In this document: piece by piece, positions 22,701 through 31,556 of the stretch
How the letters are laid out: every line of letters begins with the position of its first letter
Numbering within the stretch: the first letter of the stretch is position 1
Source: Strongylocentrotus droebachiensis
Taxonomy: Eukaryota; Echinodermata; Echinoidea; Camarodonta; Strongylocentrotidae
DNA length: 64,000 bases
Assembly: GCA_035222895.1 (NCBI GenBank)
Contig: JAVYIG010000108.1
Span: forward strand, 62,001-126,000
Direction of reading: 5' to 3'
Program-made: the position numbers and the translations under genes
The notes under the pieces: model-generated
Seen by the model: the letters and a program-made list of their open reading frames with translations, nothing else
Databases searched by the model: none
What the model was told of the DNA's origin: nothing

Positions 22701-25700
22701 TCATTAATTTTTCTCTTCATTTTTTTTTTTTTTTGATGGTGAATTATTGGGGGGGATGATTGTACAGGGCATCCCCCCACCTGAAATATTGGGGGGGATA
22801 TATCCCCCCCATCCCCCCGGGATCGACACCCATTATCGTCGCCATCATCATCATTGTCGTATTTTTCGTCGTCGTTATCGTCATCTTCGTAATCGTCACC
22901 ATCATCATCATCGTCATCATCGTCGTCATCATCATCCTCTTCCCCATCATCATCATCATCATCGTCGCTGAGCATCTTTCGCCATAAAATCGCGATGTTC
23001 ATGAAGTTTTTAAATCGCGGTGTTTGAACCACAGTGAAAATAGGCCTTGTACAGTGTTAATGTTCAAACATATATACATCCTGATGTCCTAAACACTCCA
23101 TTCTAATTATAGTAGAGGTGTCATAATCGAGTGGTTCGGGCACTTGATTAGAAATGCACAGGTCGTGAATTCGATCTCCAACACGGCACTGATATCATTT
23201 GGCATGGCATTAATTGACATTTGTCTCCTTACCCAGGAGAGAAATGGAGACCTTGTAGGATAACGAAAGCCTTTGTAATAGTAATTGCCATATGCCCTCA
23301 CGGATGACCATACGGTAGAAATACTCCCCAGGGAGTGGAAATGGTGTAAATTGTGGATGAATTAATCAAATGACCGGGGTAATGATACTATTTGTAAAGC
23401 GCTTATGCTATGGTCACATTACCCAAAAGTAGCCTGCTCGGCGGCCGAGCGGCGAGTTTTTAACCAATTCTGCCCGGCAGCTGCCCGGCCACCGAGCGGC
23501 GGCCGCCCAGGCACCGCTCGTTTTTAGGGCATCGCTCGGTCGCCGCTGAAGTTTTAGCGCGGAGTTAAAATTTGGGCGGCGCCTGCTCATTTTTCACTCG
23601 CCGCCCAAAATACGCTCGGTGCCTGGGCGGTCGCCGCCCAGGCACCGACCTAATTGTTTAGCGATGCTTAATTCCAGCAGCGACCGAGCAGGCTACTGAT
23701 CGGTCGGTCGCTGCTCTGATTTGTGACCATAGCTTTAGAGACGCGGTATTTCGTATTAAGCTCTTTATAAATCCATATTTGTTATTATTAATTTCTACAA
23801 CGCTCTTTCTTTGCAGGGTGTTTGGTTCTACGTACTTCAATCTCTGCTTGGTGGTTTTGTGATTCTGTATGGTGTGGGAGGCTGGTTGAAGTGGCATTTC
23901 TACATCCAGAGACGTAACGAAGCGGCGGAATGGAAGTGCCAACCTGATCGCTTTCTAACTCCTGAAGATGATCGGCTTGAGTTTAGACTGGGGTCGATGA
24001 ACATGGCAATTGGATCGGTGCTTTCGGGTAATTCAATTACTTTGATTTGAAATTATTCTAACAAAGGTTGGGTCATTCGCCGAAGATGGCGTTATCAACG
24101 AACTCATGATTATGCTCACCAGCTCAGCCTGAAAACCATTTTTCGCCGGAAGTTCTAATACGAGGATTACGCCATCTTCGGCTAGCAGCAAGTAAGTGGG
24201 GTAGGTCGCATCTAGATCAAATTAAATAGGCCAGATTCTTGACTACCGCCATACATGTATGACAATGACAATGCCAAACACCTCTTTGCCACCGAAACAG
24301 CATGCATAGAAGTCAGAAAACACCAAAGGTTGTACAGGGTTTTTAAGACAGCAGACAACAAGATTATTAAAAAGCATATCCGAGATTATGCGTTTTTTTA
24401 AATTTTGAATAGTGTCATATAATATAGAAAGATTTCTTTAATATCAGGCAGCACCTAATATGTCTCTAATGGTAAACACTAATTTCCCCCCTACCTTTCT
24501 AACAATTCTTTCTTTTCTCCTATTCCAGGGATCCTCGTAACATACATCATGAATGGAGGGGAGACCAAACTTTATTACAACATATCGGACTATGGTTGGG
24601 TCTACTTTCTACTCTCCATTCCCGTGAACTACATATACAACGAAGCAGCGGCATATTACTCTCACAAGGCCATGCATATTGCTCCTTGGTACAAGCGCTA
24701 CCATAAACTCCACCACCGCTTCAAGTGCCCCACCCCTTTCGGAGCCGTAGCCATGCACCCCTACGACTTCCTCGCGCTCCAATTCCTGATTGAGATACCC
24801 ATCTTCTTTATACCAATGCATGCAGGTAAGGGGCGAGGCATTGCAAGTTGTTACCCTTTCTCCACATCTCCCTCTATCCCACTCTTTGTCTCCCCTCTTA
24901 CTCTCTTTCTTTCCCTCTCTCTCTTATTTTGTGTCTCCCTCTATCTCAATTTGTTTTGTCCCCAACCTCTCTCTCTTTCTCTTTCTCCCTGTGTGTCTCC
25001 CTCTATCTCAATTTTTGTCTCCCCAGGCTCTCTTCCTCTCTCTCTTTCTCTCTCTCTCTTTTCAGTTTCTCTCTCCCCTCTCTCTCGCTCTCTCTCTGTA
25101 GGGATCTTTTTCATCCTGTTCTGATGTATTACCTGTATCAGAATTGTTTGAAGCCAAAAGGGCGTTAACTCCGTATGAAATGATAAGGGTTAACGCCCTT
25201 CTGGCTCCAAACAGTATGGTTTCAGATTTCAGTCTCCTACAATGTAATAATGAGGGCGGTTGGGGGGGGGGGGAGGGGGGGGGGGGCATTAATTTAGTTT
25301 ACCCAGCTAACTTAAATATGAAACATTGGATACCAACCACTGTCACACATTCGCTCGTTTGTTTTACCTGCTTGTCATGTAAGCAACAGGTGACCGACGG
25401 CTATACAAAGTCCTCTCACATGGATTTGGCAATGAGGATTAATAGTTTACCAAAGGGTGCTAGCACATCGACCTATTTCGAACCGGTACGAGACAACTGT
25501 AAACATTTCTTCGACCGGACAAAATAACAGAGATTATTGATTATTACATATCCTCTACTCTTACTTTCAGTGTGTTTATTCAACTTTGCATTATCTATTT
25601 CTCGCATGGCAGAGTGGTCTCGAAAAGCATTATCCAGTAAAAAAAAAGTCATATGATAACGACAATACCTCTTTTTTCCTCGTTTCTAGGTGTGTTCATA

Positions 25701-26757
25701 TTTTGGTTGATCTACGGTTACTACTACAGCATCTTAGATCACTCAGGAATACATTTAGATCCATTGTGGCCGTGGCAGCCACAGGTCATCTTTCATGATA
25801 ATCATCACAAGTAAGTATTCTCTCTGCAATCATACCGGTGTGTTGGCTCAGTCAGTAGAGTGTCCGCCTCACAACTTGGAGGTCGTGGGTTCCAACCCCG
25901 GCCGCGTCTTACCAAAAGACATTTAATGACGGGAGTTGATGCTACCTTGTTTGGCGTTCAACAATAAGGGATAGAGCAACGTCGATCTCGCGCTGCTCAG
26001 TGGCTGCCGGGCTTACGATCAATTGGGCATAAAAGAATTTCCATTTAACTTAATAAAATTTAAAAGAAGATTATTATTATCATTATACCATCTCCTTTAC
26101 ATAATCAAAGAAGCATTCATAGACGAAAGGAAATGATGATTGTAATTATGGTTGTAATGATGACCAAGAAAGATGTCCAATGGAGTTTTTATATAATTCC
26201 TCAATAATGTTGAGTTGAGGTATAGTGATTCATTCACTTGACTCTCAATTCAAGGGTGGAGGGCTTTATCTCCATGCCGGCTCTCACGTCTTTTTGCGAG
26301 GCATTAATCAACATTTGCCACTCTCCACCCAGGTGTAAATGGGCACCTGGCAATAGCTGGGATAATTGCCGGAGTGGTAATAATCACAGGGCCCTCTGGA
26401 AGAAAAGCATTGATGCTGATGAGGCTTCCCTTGGTTAACAAAATTATTGTTATCATTATTATTATTATTATTATGATCATTATTATTTTCATTATTAATC
26501 ATCATCATCATCATCATCATTATTATCATTATCATTAATTTGGGGCATCATTTTTAAAGTTCCTGAAATTAATAAGCCTATAATTTTCTTGTTCAACCCT
26601 CTCCAGGTTTTTTCACTGTAACTTCGGATTTAACACCGAGATGTTCGATAAACTTCACGGAACTCTGATGAGAAATGATCGACAATACACGGAAACCACC
26701 TTCGGGGGACAGGGTGCTCCAAAAAGTTCAAAGCTGCAAAATAAAAAGGGACACTGA
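16752..26757 (+). CDS. fatty acid hydroxylase/sterol desaturase family protein (FAH-A)
   Basis: Coding exons 16752-16863, 19644-19795, 23817-24027, 24529-24825, 25690-25810 and 26607-26757 join to 347 codons plus TGA, with GT-AG introns in phases 1,0,1,1,2. The three histidine boxes of the di-iron membrane hydroxylase superfamily are intact: HKAMH (204-208), HKLHH (217-221) and HDNHH (293-297). Hydrophobic segments lie at about 90-112, 145-165, 182-198, 238-257 and 259-273, so it is a multi-pass membrane protein, probably in the ER. It ends NKKGH, a KKXX retrieval signal that the two paralogues lack. Relatives hydroxylate or desaturate sterols or long-chain lipids; the substrate cannot be told from sequence. 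The last junction splits the Lys codon right after the third box. An AATAAA follows at 26772. The ATG is the first in the exon and has no nearby 3' splice site, unlike B and C. Confidence 0.9.
19010..19470 (+). repeat. quasi-periodic degenerate GAACGAGTTG-like tract
   Basis: Short words of the form GAACGAGTTGAACT, GGACGTATTGGGAACGAG and GAACTAGTT recur every 10-15 bases over about 450 bp without exact repetition. It lies in FAH-A intron 1, about 170 bp upstream of exon 2. It looks like a very degenerate minisatellite. No coding frame is supported. Confidence 0.5.
20202..22831 (+). mobile_element. satellite-bearing element, copy A
   Basis: The left end is GGGTGTCGAT (20202-20211) and the right end ATCGACACCC (22822-22831), an inverted pair. 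The left ~150 bp is followed by a tandem array (about 20360-21870) and a ~950-bp right part ending in G/C runs. An inverted copy of the left part, array and right part lies at 32868-34918. A 10-bp direct repeat ATCGTCGCCA flanks it (20191-20200 and 22835-22844), though the right one sits in a CAT/CGT microsatellite and may be chance. No coding frame is credible. The organisation (unique end, tandem array, unique end, microsatellite) recalls Helentron-associated or pearl-type non-autonomous elements, but that is inference. Confidence 0.65.
20360..21870 (+). repeat. satellite array with GNA-triloop hairpins
   Basis: About 17 monomers of two alternating lengths (roughly 78 and 102 bp). Each carries CGCGCGAAGCGCGG or a close variant, then GAAGCTTTGACGTTTCA and ATTATTA. 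A higher-order repeat of about 644 bp is evident: 20455-21100 is repeated almost exactly at 21100-21740. The GC-rich core folds as a hairpin, with loop variants GAA, GTA and GGA. Confidence 0.85.
22833..22975 (+). repeat. CAT/CGT trinucleotide microsatellite
   Basis: An interrupted (CATCGT)n tract abuts the right end of element copy A. Acidic or histidine-rich open frames over it are artefacts of the repeat. Confidence 0.85.
23118..23404 (+). mobile_element. tRNA-derived SINE (class ending GTAAAGCGCTT)
   Basis: A tRNA-like head (GTCATAATCGAGTGGTTCGG and GTCGTGAATTCGATCTCC) is followed by GGCATGGCATTAATTGACAT and CCAGGAGAGAAATGG. It ends GATACTATTTGTAAAGCGCTT. It lies in FAH-A intron 2. Related copies, more or less intact, are at about 26220-26440, 27868-28085 and (minus strand) 35015-35155 and 37582-37722. 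Confidence 0.65.
23405..23745. repeat. GC-rich foldback element in FAH-A intron 2
   Basis: The left end GCTATGGTCACATTACCC and right end TTTGTGACCATAGC are inverted. AGTAGCCTGCTCGG near the left pairs with CCGAGCAGGCTACT near the right. The interior is CGCCGCCCAGGCACCG-type sequence in both orientations, far more GC-rich than its surroundings. It ends about 70 bp before the exon 3 splice acceptor. Confidence 0.75.
24070..24252. repeat. MITE with CGAAGATGGCGTTATC inverted ends, copy 1
   Basis: GCCGAAGATGGCGTTATC near the left and ATTACGCCATCTTCGGC at about 24169-24183 are inverted, followed by AAATAGGCCAGATTCTTGAC. Family copies are at 27146-27345 and, interrupted, at 30179-31142. Confidence 0.65.
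25835..26090 (+). mobile_element. tRNA-derived SINE in FAH-A intron 5
   Basis: The head reads GTGTTGGCTCAGTCAGTAGA, with B-box-like GGGTTCCAACCCC. The body has CTTACCAAAAGACATTTAATG and it ends in an AATTTAAAAGAAG plus TTATTATCATT tail. The body shows it is not a working tRNA gene. Confidence 0.65.
26220..26535 (+). mobile_element. degenerate SINE plus ATT/CAT microsatellite
   Basis: The body motifs GAGGCATTAATCAACATTTG and CCACTCTCCACCCAGGTG place it with the SINE class at 23118 and 27868. It runs into a TTATTATTA/CATCATCAT microsatellite at about 26450-26535, 70 bp before FAH-A exon 6. Confidence 0.55.
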
Positions 26758-27145
26758 GTAAAAAAAAAAAGAATAAAGATAATGAGACATTATTACCTTT
26801 AGTAAGTGTTTTTACTTAGAACAATAAGATTAAACATGAGCGAGGTGGCAAACTCTTGATCGTTCTCAATTTACAAGAGCTTTTCTCACGTTCATGATAA
26901 CATTGAATTTTCAGAGTGAAAGTCATTATTATGAATAAAAAATCTACACGATAGTTAAATTACTTAATTTCCCATAGTAAAACGCTAAAAAGAGAAGATA
27001 ACATGTTCTTAAAAGTGTAAGTGATGCAGGGTTTTGTAGTTCCATTCTTATTAAAATTCAACGCTACTGTAGAGTGCGTATATAAAAAAAAGTTTACCCA
27101 CCTTTGGTAGCCTCGAATTAAAAAGTTATATCCTGTGTAACCTTA

Positions 27146-27345
27146 GTTCAGAATCATTCCCTACACACTTGATTCAAGCCGCCGAAGATGGCGTTATCGA
27201 CGAACTCATAACTATTCTCACCAGCCCAAAGCTGCGTCGTAATTTAATGATCACGCCATCTCCGGCTGGTAGCAAGTATTGAATTAAGGGGTGGTAGCAT
27301 TGGTATGGTGGAGATCAAAATTAAATAGGCCAGATTCTGGACTAT
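27146..27345. repeat. MITE with CGAAGATGGCGTTATC inverted ends, copy 2
   Basis: It begins TTAGTTCAGAATC and ends GGCCAGATTCTGGACTA. Inside, GCCGCCGAAGATGGCGTTATC-type sequence pairs with GATCACGCCATCTCCGGC. This compact copy defines the full-length ~200-bp element. Confidence 0.7.
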
Positions 27346-27867
27346 AGTGTGACCTGCAATAATTTGCTACTATAAAGAAGAACAAATGCCCTGCTAAGGA
27401 TGACTGAGCAGCAGGGTATTCAAAAAGTTTTGTCAAATCCTTTTGTACCAAGTTTGGGCTGAAGCAATACATGTAGGTCAAATGCCATTTTGTGTCCAAA
27501 CAATTGCTCAGCGTGTGGTTTAAACTATTCAAAGTACACGTGTTCAAAAAGCAGTAAGAATAAAATATGGGTAATGAGAACAGTAGATCTTTTCTTTTGA
27601 AACCACTCAAAATATAAAGTGATATCTGTGACTTTAAAGCACTCCCGTACCAACTGAATTTAATTTTTTATAATTTTCAATCATCTTCGCTCTTACATTG
27701 TAAGACAAACCATCCGGCGATTAAGAGAATGCCAAGCCAATGTGAACAATATCTTTAAGAATTCACAAATCGTGGCAAATGAGAGACTATTGAAAAAAGA
27801 AAAGAAAAAATAATGATGATGCAACTACAAAGAATTTGTCTCAGAAATAAATGAATGGGGGGGGGGG

Positions 27868-28115
27868 GGGTGTCGTGGTCTAGTGGATACGTCACCGAAC
27901 TGTGGATCACATGGTTCGCGGTTCAAATCCCGCCGCGTCACTATAACATTTGGCAAGACATTAATCTACATTCGCCACTCTCCACCCAGATGAGGCAAAT
28001 GAGTACCTGGCAGGAATTAATTCCATAAACTGATAATGGAGCATAATAAGTGTACGTCTGACAGACACGAGCGCTTTACAGTAACCCACTAGTACAATCA
28101 TTATCATTATTATTA
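27868..28115 (+). mobile_element. tRNA-derived SINE (GTAAAGCGCTT class)
   Basis: The head reads GTGTCGTGGTCTAGTGGATAC, with B-box-like GGTTCAAATCCC. The body has TTTGGCAAGACATTAATC and CCACTCTCCACCCAGATG. It ends near ACACGAGCGCTTTACAGT and lies next to a G homopolymer. Confidence 0.7.
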
Positions 28116-29007
28116 CTAATAATCAAAACCTGATGTTGCATATTTATTTATGTGAGCAACTATAGAGGTAGGCAGTTTTAAACTAAATGACGCACATACT
28201 TAGATATGAATATCAGTTTGTGCCGAGTGTAAAACTGTGTAATCATTGCTGAAGCGACTATATAGACCTCAGCTGTAAAAACAACAACACTATTATATAT
28301 TTACTCATGTGCAGTTATAGTAAATTATAACTCAAAGTGTCATTTATTTGTCCACTTGATATAAATAATGTGTAAAGCAATATATTCCGAGCATGTTGGT
28401 TCCTTTTGTGTAATATCATTGCATCCTGCTTTTTTTCGATGAATGTGTCTCCAAAAAGCATAGTCAGCTTTAGAAACTTTAATAATTATGTTTTTGAATG
28501 TTATATAAGAGCATATATGGTTTTTTCGTTTCTGGTGACCTAATATTCACCTTAAAAGCATGTTCATTATACTTTATATATTTTTGCAAATTCGAAATCG
28601 AAGACTAGATACGTTATTTTGTTAAGACACGGTCATGTCACGTGATTTTTTATCTTATAAGATATCGTATAATTTGTCTATGATGGCATTCAAAGTCATT
28701 TTCAGTTTTGAAAGTAGAGACAATAAACTTGAATCTAAGATCAAGCTATCTGTACCTTGTGGTTTTTAATATGGACTGGCTATCAAATACAAATGTAAAT
28801 ATAGATAATAAAGTACATGCATATTCATTCTTACATAATTTTACACAAAAGTACCAAACTTTGCCAATAGATGTACATTCTGTCCTCAAAAATGCAGACC
28901 TGACTACGTCCTCCTCTCATCTCCATTCCCTCTCATCATCCCGACTCTCCTCCCATCCCGATACTTTAATATTCCTCTCTCTTTCCTTCCCTCATTCTCC
29001 TTTGACT

Positions 29008-29048
<41 letters not shown>

Positions 29049-29059
29049 AATGCCTTTTA

Positions 29060-29535
29060 CGCGTATCAGGAAAATTACCCCCTCCACAATAACTCCCGGG
29101 AAATTACCCCCCCCCCCCCCCCGTGGACAATTACACCCTATGGACAATTACCTCCCTACCCTTAAAAGATTACCCCTGATACAATTAACCCCGGTCATTA
29201 AAGGGGAAGTCCACCCTGATATTAAGTTGGGTTTTTGTAAAAAAATCGGGGTAATTTTTTTCTTCTTTTTTTCTTCTTCATTTTTTCATTTTTTCATTTT
29301 TTCATTTTTTCATTTTTTCATTTTTTTTTTTTTTTTTTGGGGGGGGGTAATTGTCCTAGGGGGTAATTTTCCGGGGGGTTATTTGTCCACGGGGGTAATT
29401 TTCCGGAGGTAATTGCCCTTGGGGGTATTTTTCACGCTGGTAGGTAATTGGCCGGGGAAGTGATTGTCCAGGAAGTATCTGTCCTAGAACCCCCTTTTAT
29501 GCATTTGAACTTTACAAAACGGGGCCACTGTATCT
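29060..29535. repeat. foldback element with degenerate GGACAATTACCCC arms
   Basis: The left arm is a loose tandem array of (GGACAATTACCCCC)-like units (29080-29200). The right arm carries the complement (GGGGGTAATTGTCC units, 29335-29470). Between them is a CATTTTTT/T-rich spacer. The right end reads GAACCCCCTTTTATGCATTT...GGGGCCACTGTA. The same end, reversed, starts a relative at 30483 (ACAGTGGCCCCATTATGTAA). Confidence 0.65.
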
Positions 29536-29944
29536 TCACTGAGCATTGTGAAAGAACATCTCACAGGTTTCAGCACAGAGGTTATCAATCATTCTAGAAT
29601 TGGAAAAACGCCTTTCCATGGATTATCTCTACCATTCACAGAATGAACTTTACAATGAAATTTTCTCTCACAATAGTAAGAATAGGTGTGAGTAAGATCC
29701 GTGTTGTACAAACACATTTCGTCAGTGATATTTTTAACATCAAAATCCAAACTAATTTCGGGTCTATTCATATCTACTTCTCAAAAGTGTTTTTAAAAGC
29801 AACCACTTCTCTAGAAAGACCACCTGGCTATTGATACCACATTATCTGTTTTCTGAGAAAACCGTGTACTAAATGAACCTGACACATACCGTAGACAACC
29901 TGCCTATAAAGACTGCCTTTCTTGTCTCTCTCTCTCGAGATAAT

Positions 29945-30178
29945 CCGCCCCTGAAACAAGCCATCGCAGTTTATGATGATAATGTTTCGAACAGTGCTCG
30001 CAAAGATGAATGGAGATAGCAGAAATTAGTGAACATATCTGATCTGGAATTGCCTAATTTGTTACCATTTCAAGACCACATCTTGTCAGGAGCTTAGAGA
30101 TTTTCTGGCTTACCCGATGTAGACCTACGTGGAGTCGACACGTATGTTAACACCGACATTTAATTCTGCTTCTATTGT
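29945..30178 (+). promoter_or_regulatory. FAH-B upstream region conserved with FAH-C
   Basis: This stretch (AAAGATGAATGGAGATAGCAG through GACACGTATGTTAACACCG) is closely matched at about 46605-46795 upstream of FAH-C. A further shared block follows at about 31143-31385 (C copy 46830-47060; TTGAGGCGCACCCTGTCACT, CTTTCAACACAAAGTAAGATG). B and C have a 3' splice site just before the ATG, so a 5' UTR exon and promoter probably lie in these blocks. No core promoter element could be assigned. Confidence 0.45.
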
Positions 30179-31142
30179 AGTTCAGAATCTGGTCGGTTCT
30201 TCATATTCCCTACAATTAATTCAAGCCGCCAAAGATGGCGTTATCAACAAACTCATATTATATACGCTCACCAGCCCAGCCTATTTTTTCGGCGGGCGTC
30301 TTAATCAGAGCCATCTATACACAGAGTTTGGCCAACTTGGTTCCACTGGGTCACAACATGACGTATATTCTTTTGTTCTGTGCTTGCCCAGCAAAGCAGT
30401 AGTCGCCATGTTGTGTCCAACTCGAACCGGGTTGGCCAAACTCTGTGTATAGATGGCTCTGAGTAGAGAGATTTTGAACGATACAGTGGCCCCATTATGT
30501 AAAGTTCAAATGCATAAAAGGGGTTATAGGACAATTACTCCCGCCCCCCCCCCCCCCACTCAGTGTTATTTAGGGTACGCATATGCGTGTTCCAACCGAC
30601 CCCCCCTTTTCAGCAAAAGTCCGGTGTGTAAAGTCAATACGGCTCGACCTTTTTCTTTTGTATACGAGCCTTTTTCAGCACCCCCCCCCCCTTTTCAGCA
30701 AAAGTCCGGTGTGTAAAGTCTATACGGGTCGACCTTTTTCTTTTGTTACGAAAAGGACATTTTGGCAACACGCATGGGGTCCGTCCGTTCTCGGAGTGGG
30801 GGGGGGGGGGGGCGGGCAATTACTCCCTGGACAATTACCTCCCCGGCCAGATACCAGGGTGACAATTACCCCCCGAGGGCAATTTACCCCCCTGAAGATG
30901 GCTCTGGTCCTAGTCAACCGGGTTCGAGTTGGACACAATAAGGCGACTACTGCTAAGAATATACGCCATTTTGTGAACCAGTGGAACCAAGTTGGCCAAA
31001 CTGTGTGTATAGATGGCTCTGGTCCTAATTTAATGATCACGCCATCTTCGGTCGGCAGCAAGTAAGTAGGTAGAGGTCAGTGCATAATATTGCGTTGGTG
31101 AGGTGGTGATCATAATTAAATAGGCCAGATTCTGGACTACTT
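30179..31142. mobile_element. interrupted MITE carrying a nested composite insertion
   Basis: The outer element is the CGAAGATGGCG MITE: left end TAGTTCAGAATCTGGTC, right end GGCCAGATTCTGGACTA. Its interior is broken at about 30306-31022 by other repeats. One is a complete small palindromic element (30306-30464) with perfect 31-bp inverted ends starting CAGAGCCATCTATACACAGA. Next comes a foldback-like segment with GGACAATTACTCCC units and C/G homopolymers. Last is a second, partly decayed copy of the small element ending at about 31022. FAH-C has no such insertion at the matching place. Confidence 0.6.
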
Positions 31143-31556
31143 CTGTTGAGGCGCACCCTGTCACTTGATTTTCGGAGGGGTGAGTGTGTTATTTTTGTGT
31201 AGCTTTTTAATTACGGGGGTCTATAACTTTAAACGGAGCGCTAGGTGGGGAGTATGCCGGGTCTGCCAGTGTTTAAAGCTAGTTACGTCTCTGTCATTAT
31301 CTTTCAACACAAAGTAAGATGATCATTTAGAAAGAACAAGTTTTGTTTGATTGAAATGGACGCTTGAATCTAATTATGCACTATACAAAAAATGACTTTA
31401 TTATTATTATTATGTCTAGACGGCATGCATTCTATTTATGAATAACTCATAAAACGTTTCAATTGCTTGGATTTGTTTCATATGAAGTTGAAGTACTACC
31501 TCCACGAATATCACCGTATTATATTGTTTACTTATCTTTTCTGTTACTAGAGAAGC

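Larger units (their letters stand above)
26758..29060. other. FAH-A 3' flank and intergenic repeats
   Basis: It holds the FAH-A poly(A) signal (AATAAA at 26772), the 27146-27345 MITE, a SINE at 27868-28115, and AT-rich sequence without genes. CT-rich DNA with a CTCTCT microsatellite lies at about 28980-29048. The long open frame over 28708-29412 is compositional and rejected. Confidence 0.5.

Noticed and set aside
22619-23032. Asp-rich frame on the minus strand and His-rich frames on the plus strand
   Set aside because: They translate the CAT/CGT microsatellite; no gene context.
24848-25168. Open frames after FAH-A exon 4
   Set aside because: Read-through past the donor at 24826 into a CT-rich microsatellite in intron 4.
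28708-29412. 234-codon plus-strand open frame
   Set aside because: It runs over a CT microsatellite, C and T homopolymers and a foldback element; composition is low-complexity and no domain or splice structure is visible.
30301-31065. Open frames in the nested insertion upstream of FAH-B
   Set aside because: They follow inverted ends and homopolymers of MITEs and foldback repeats.
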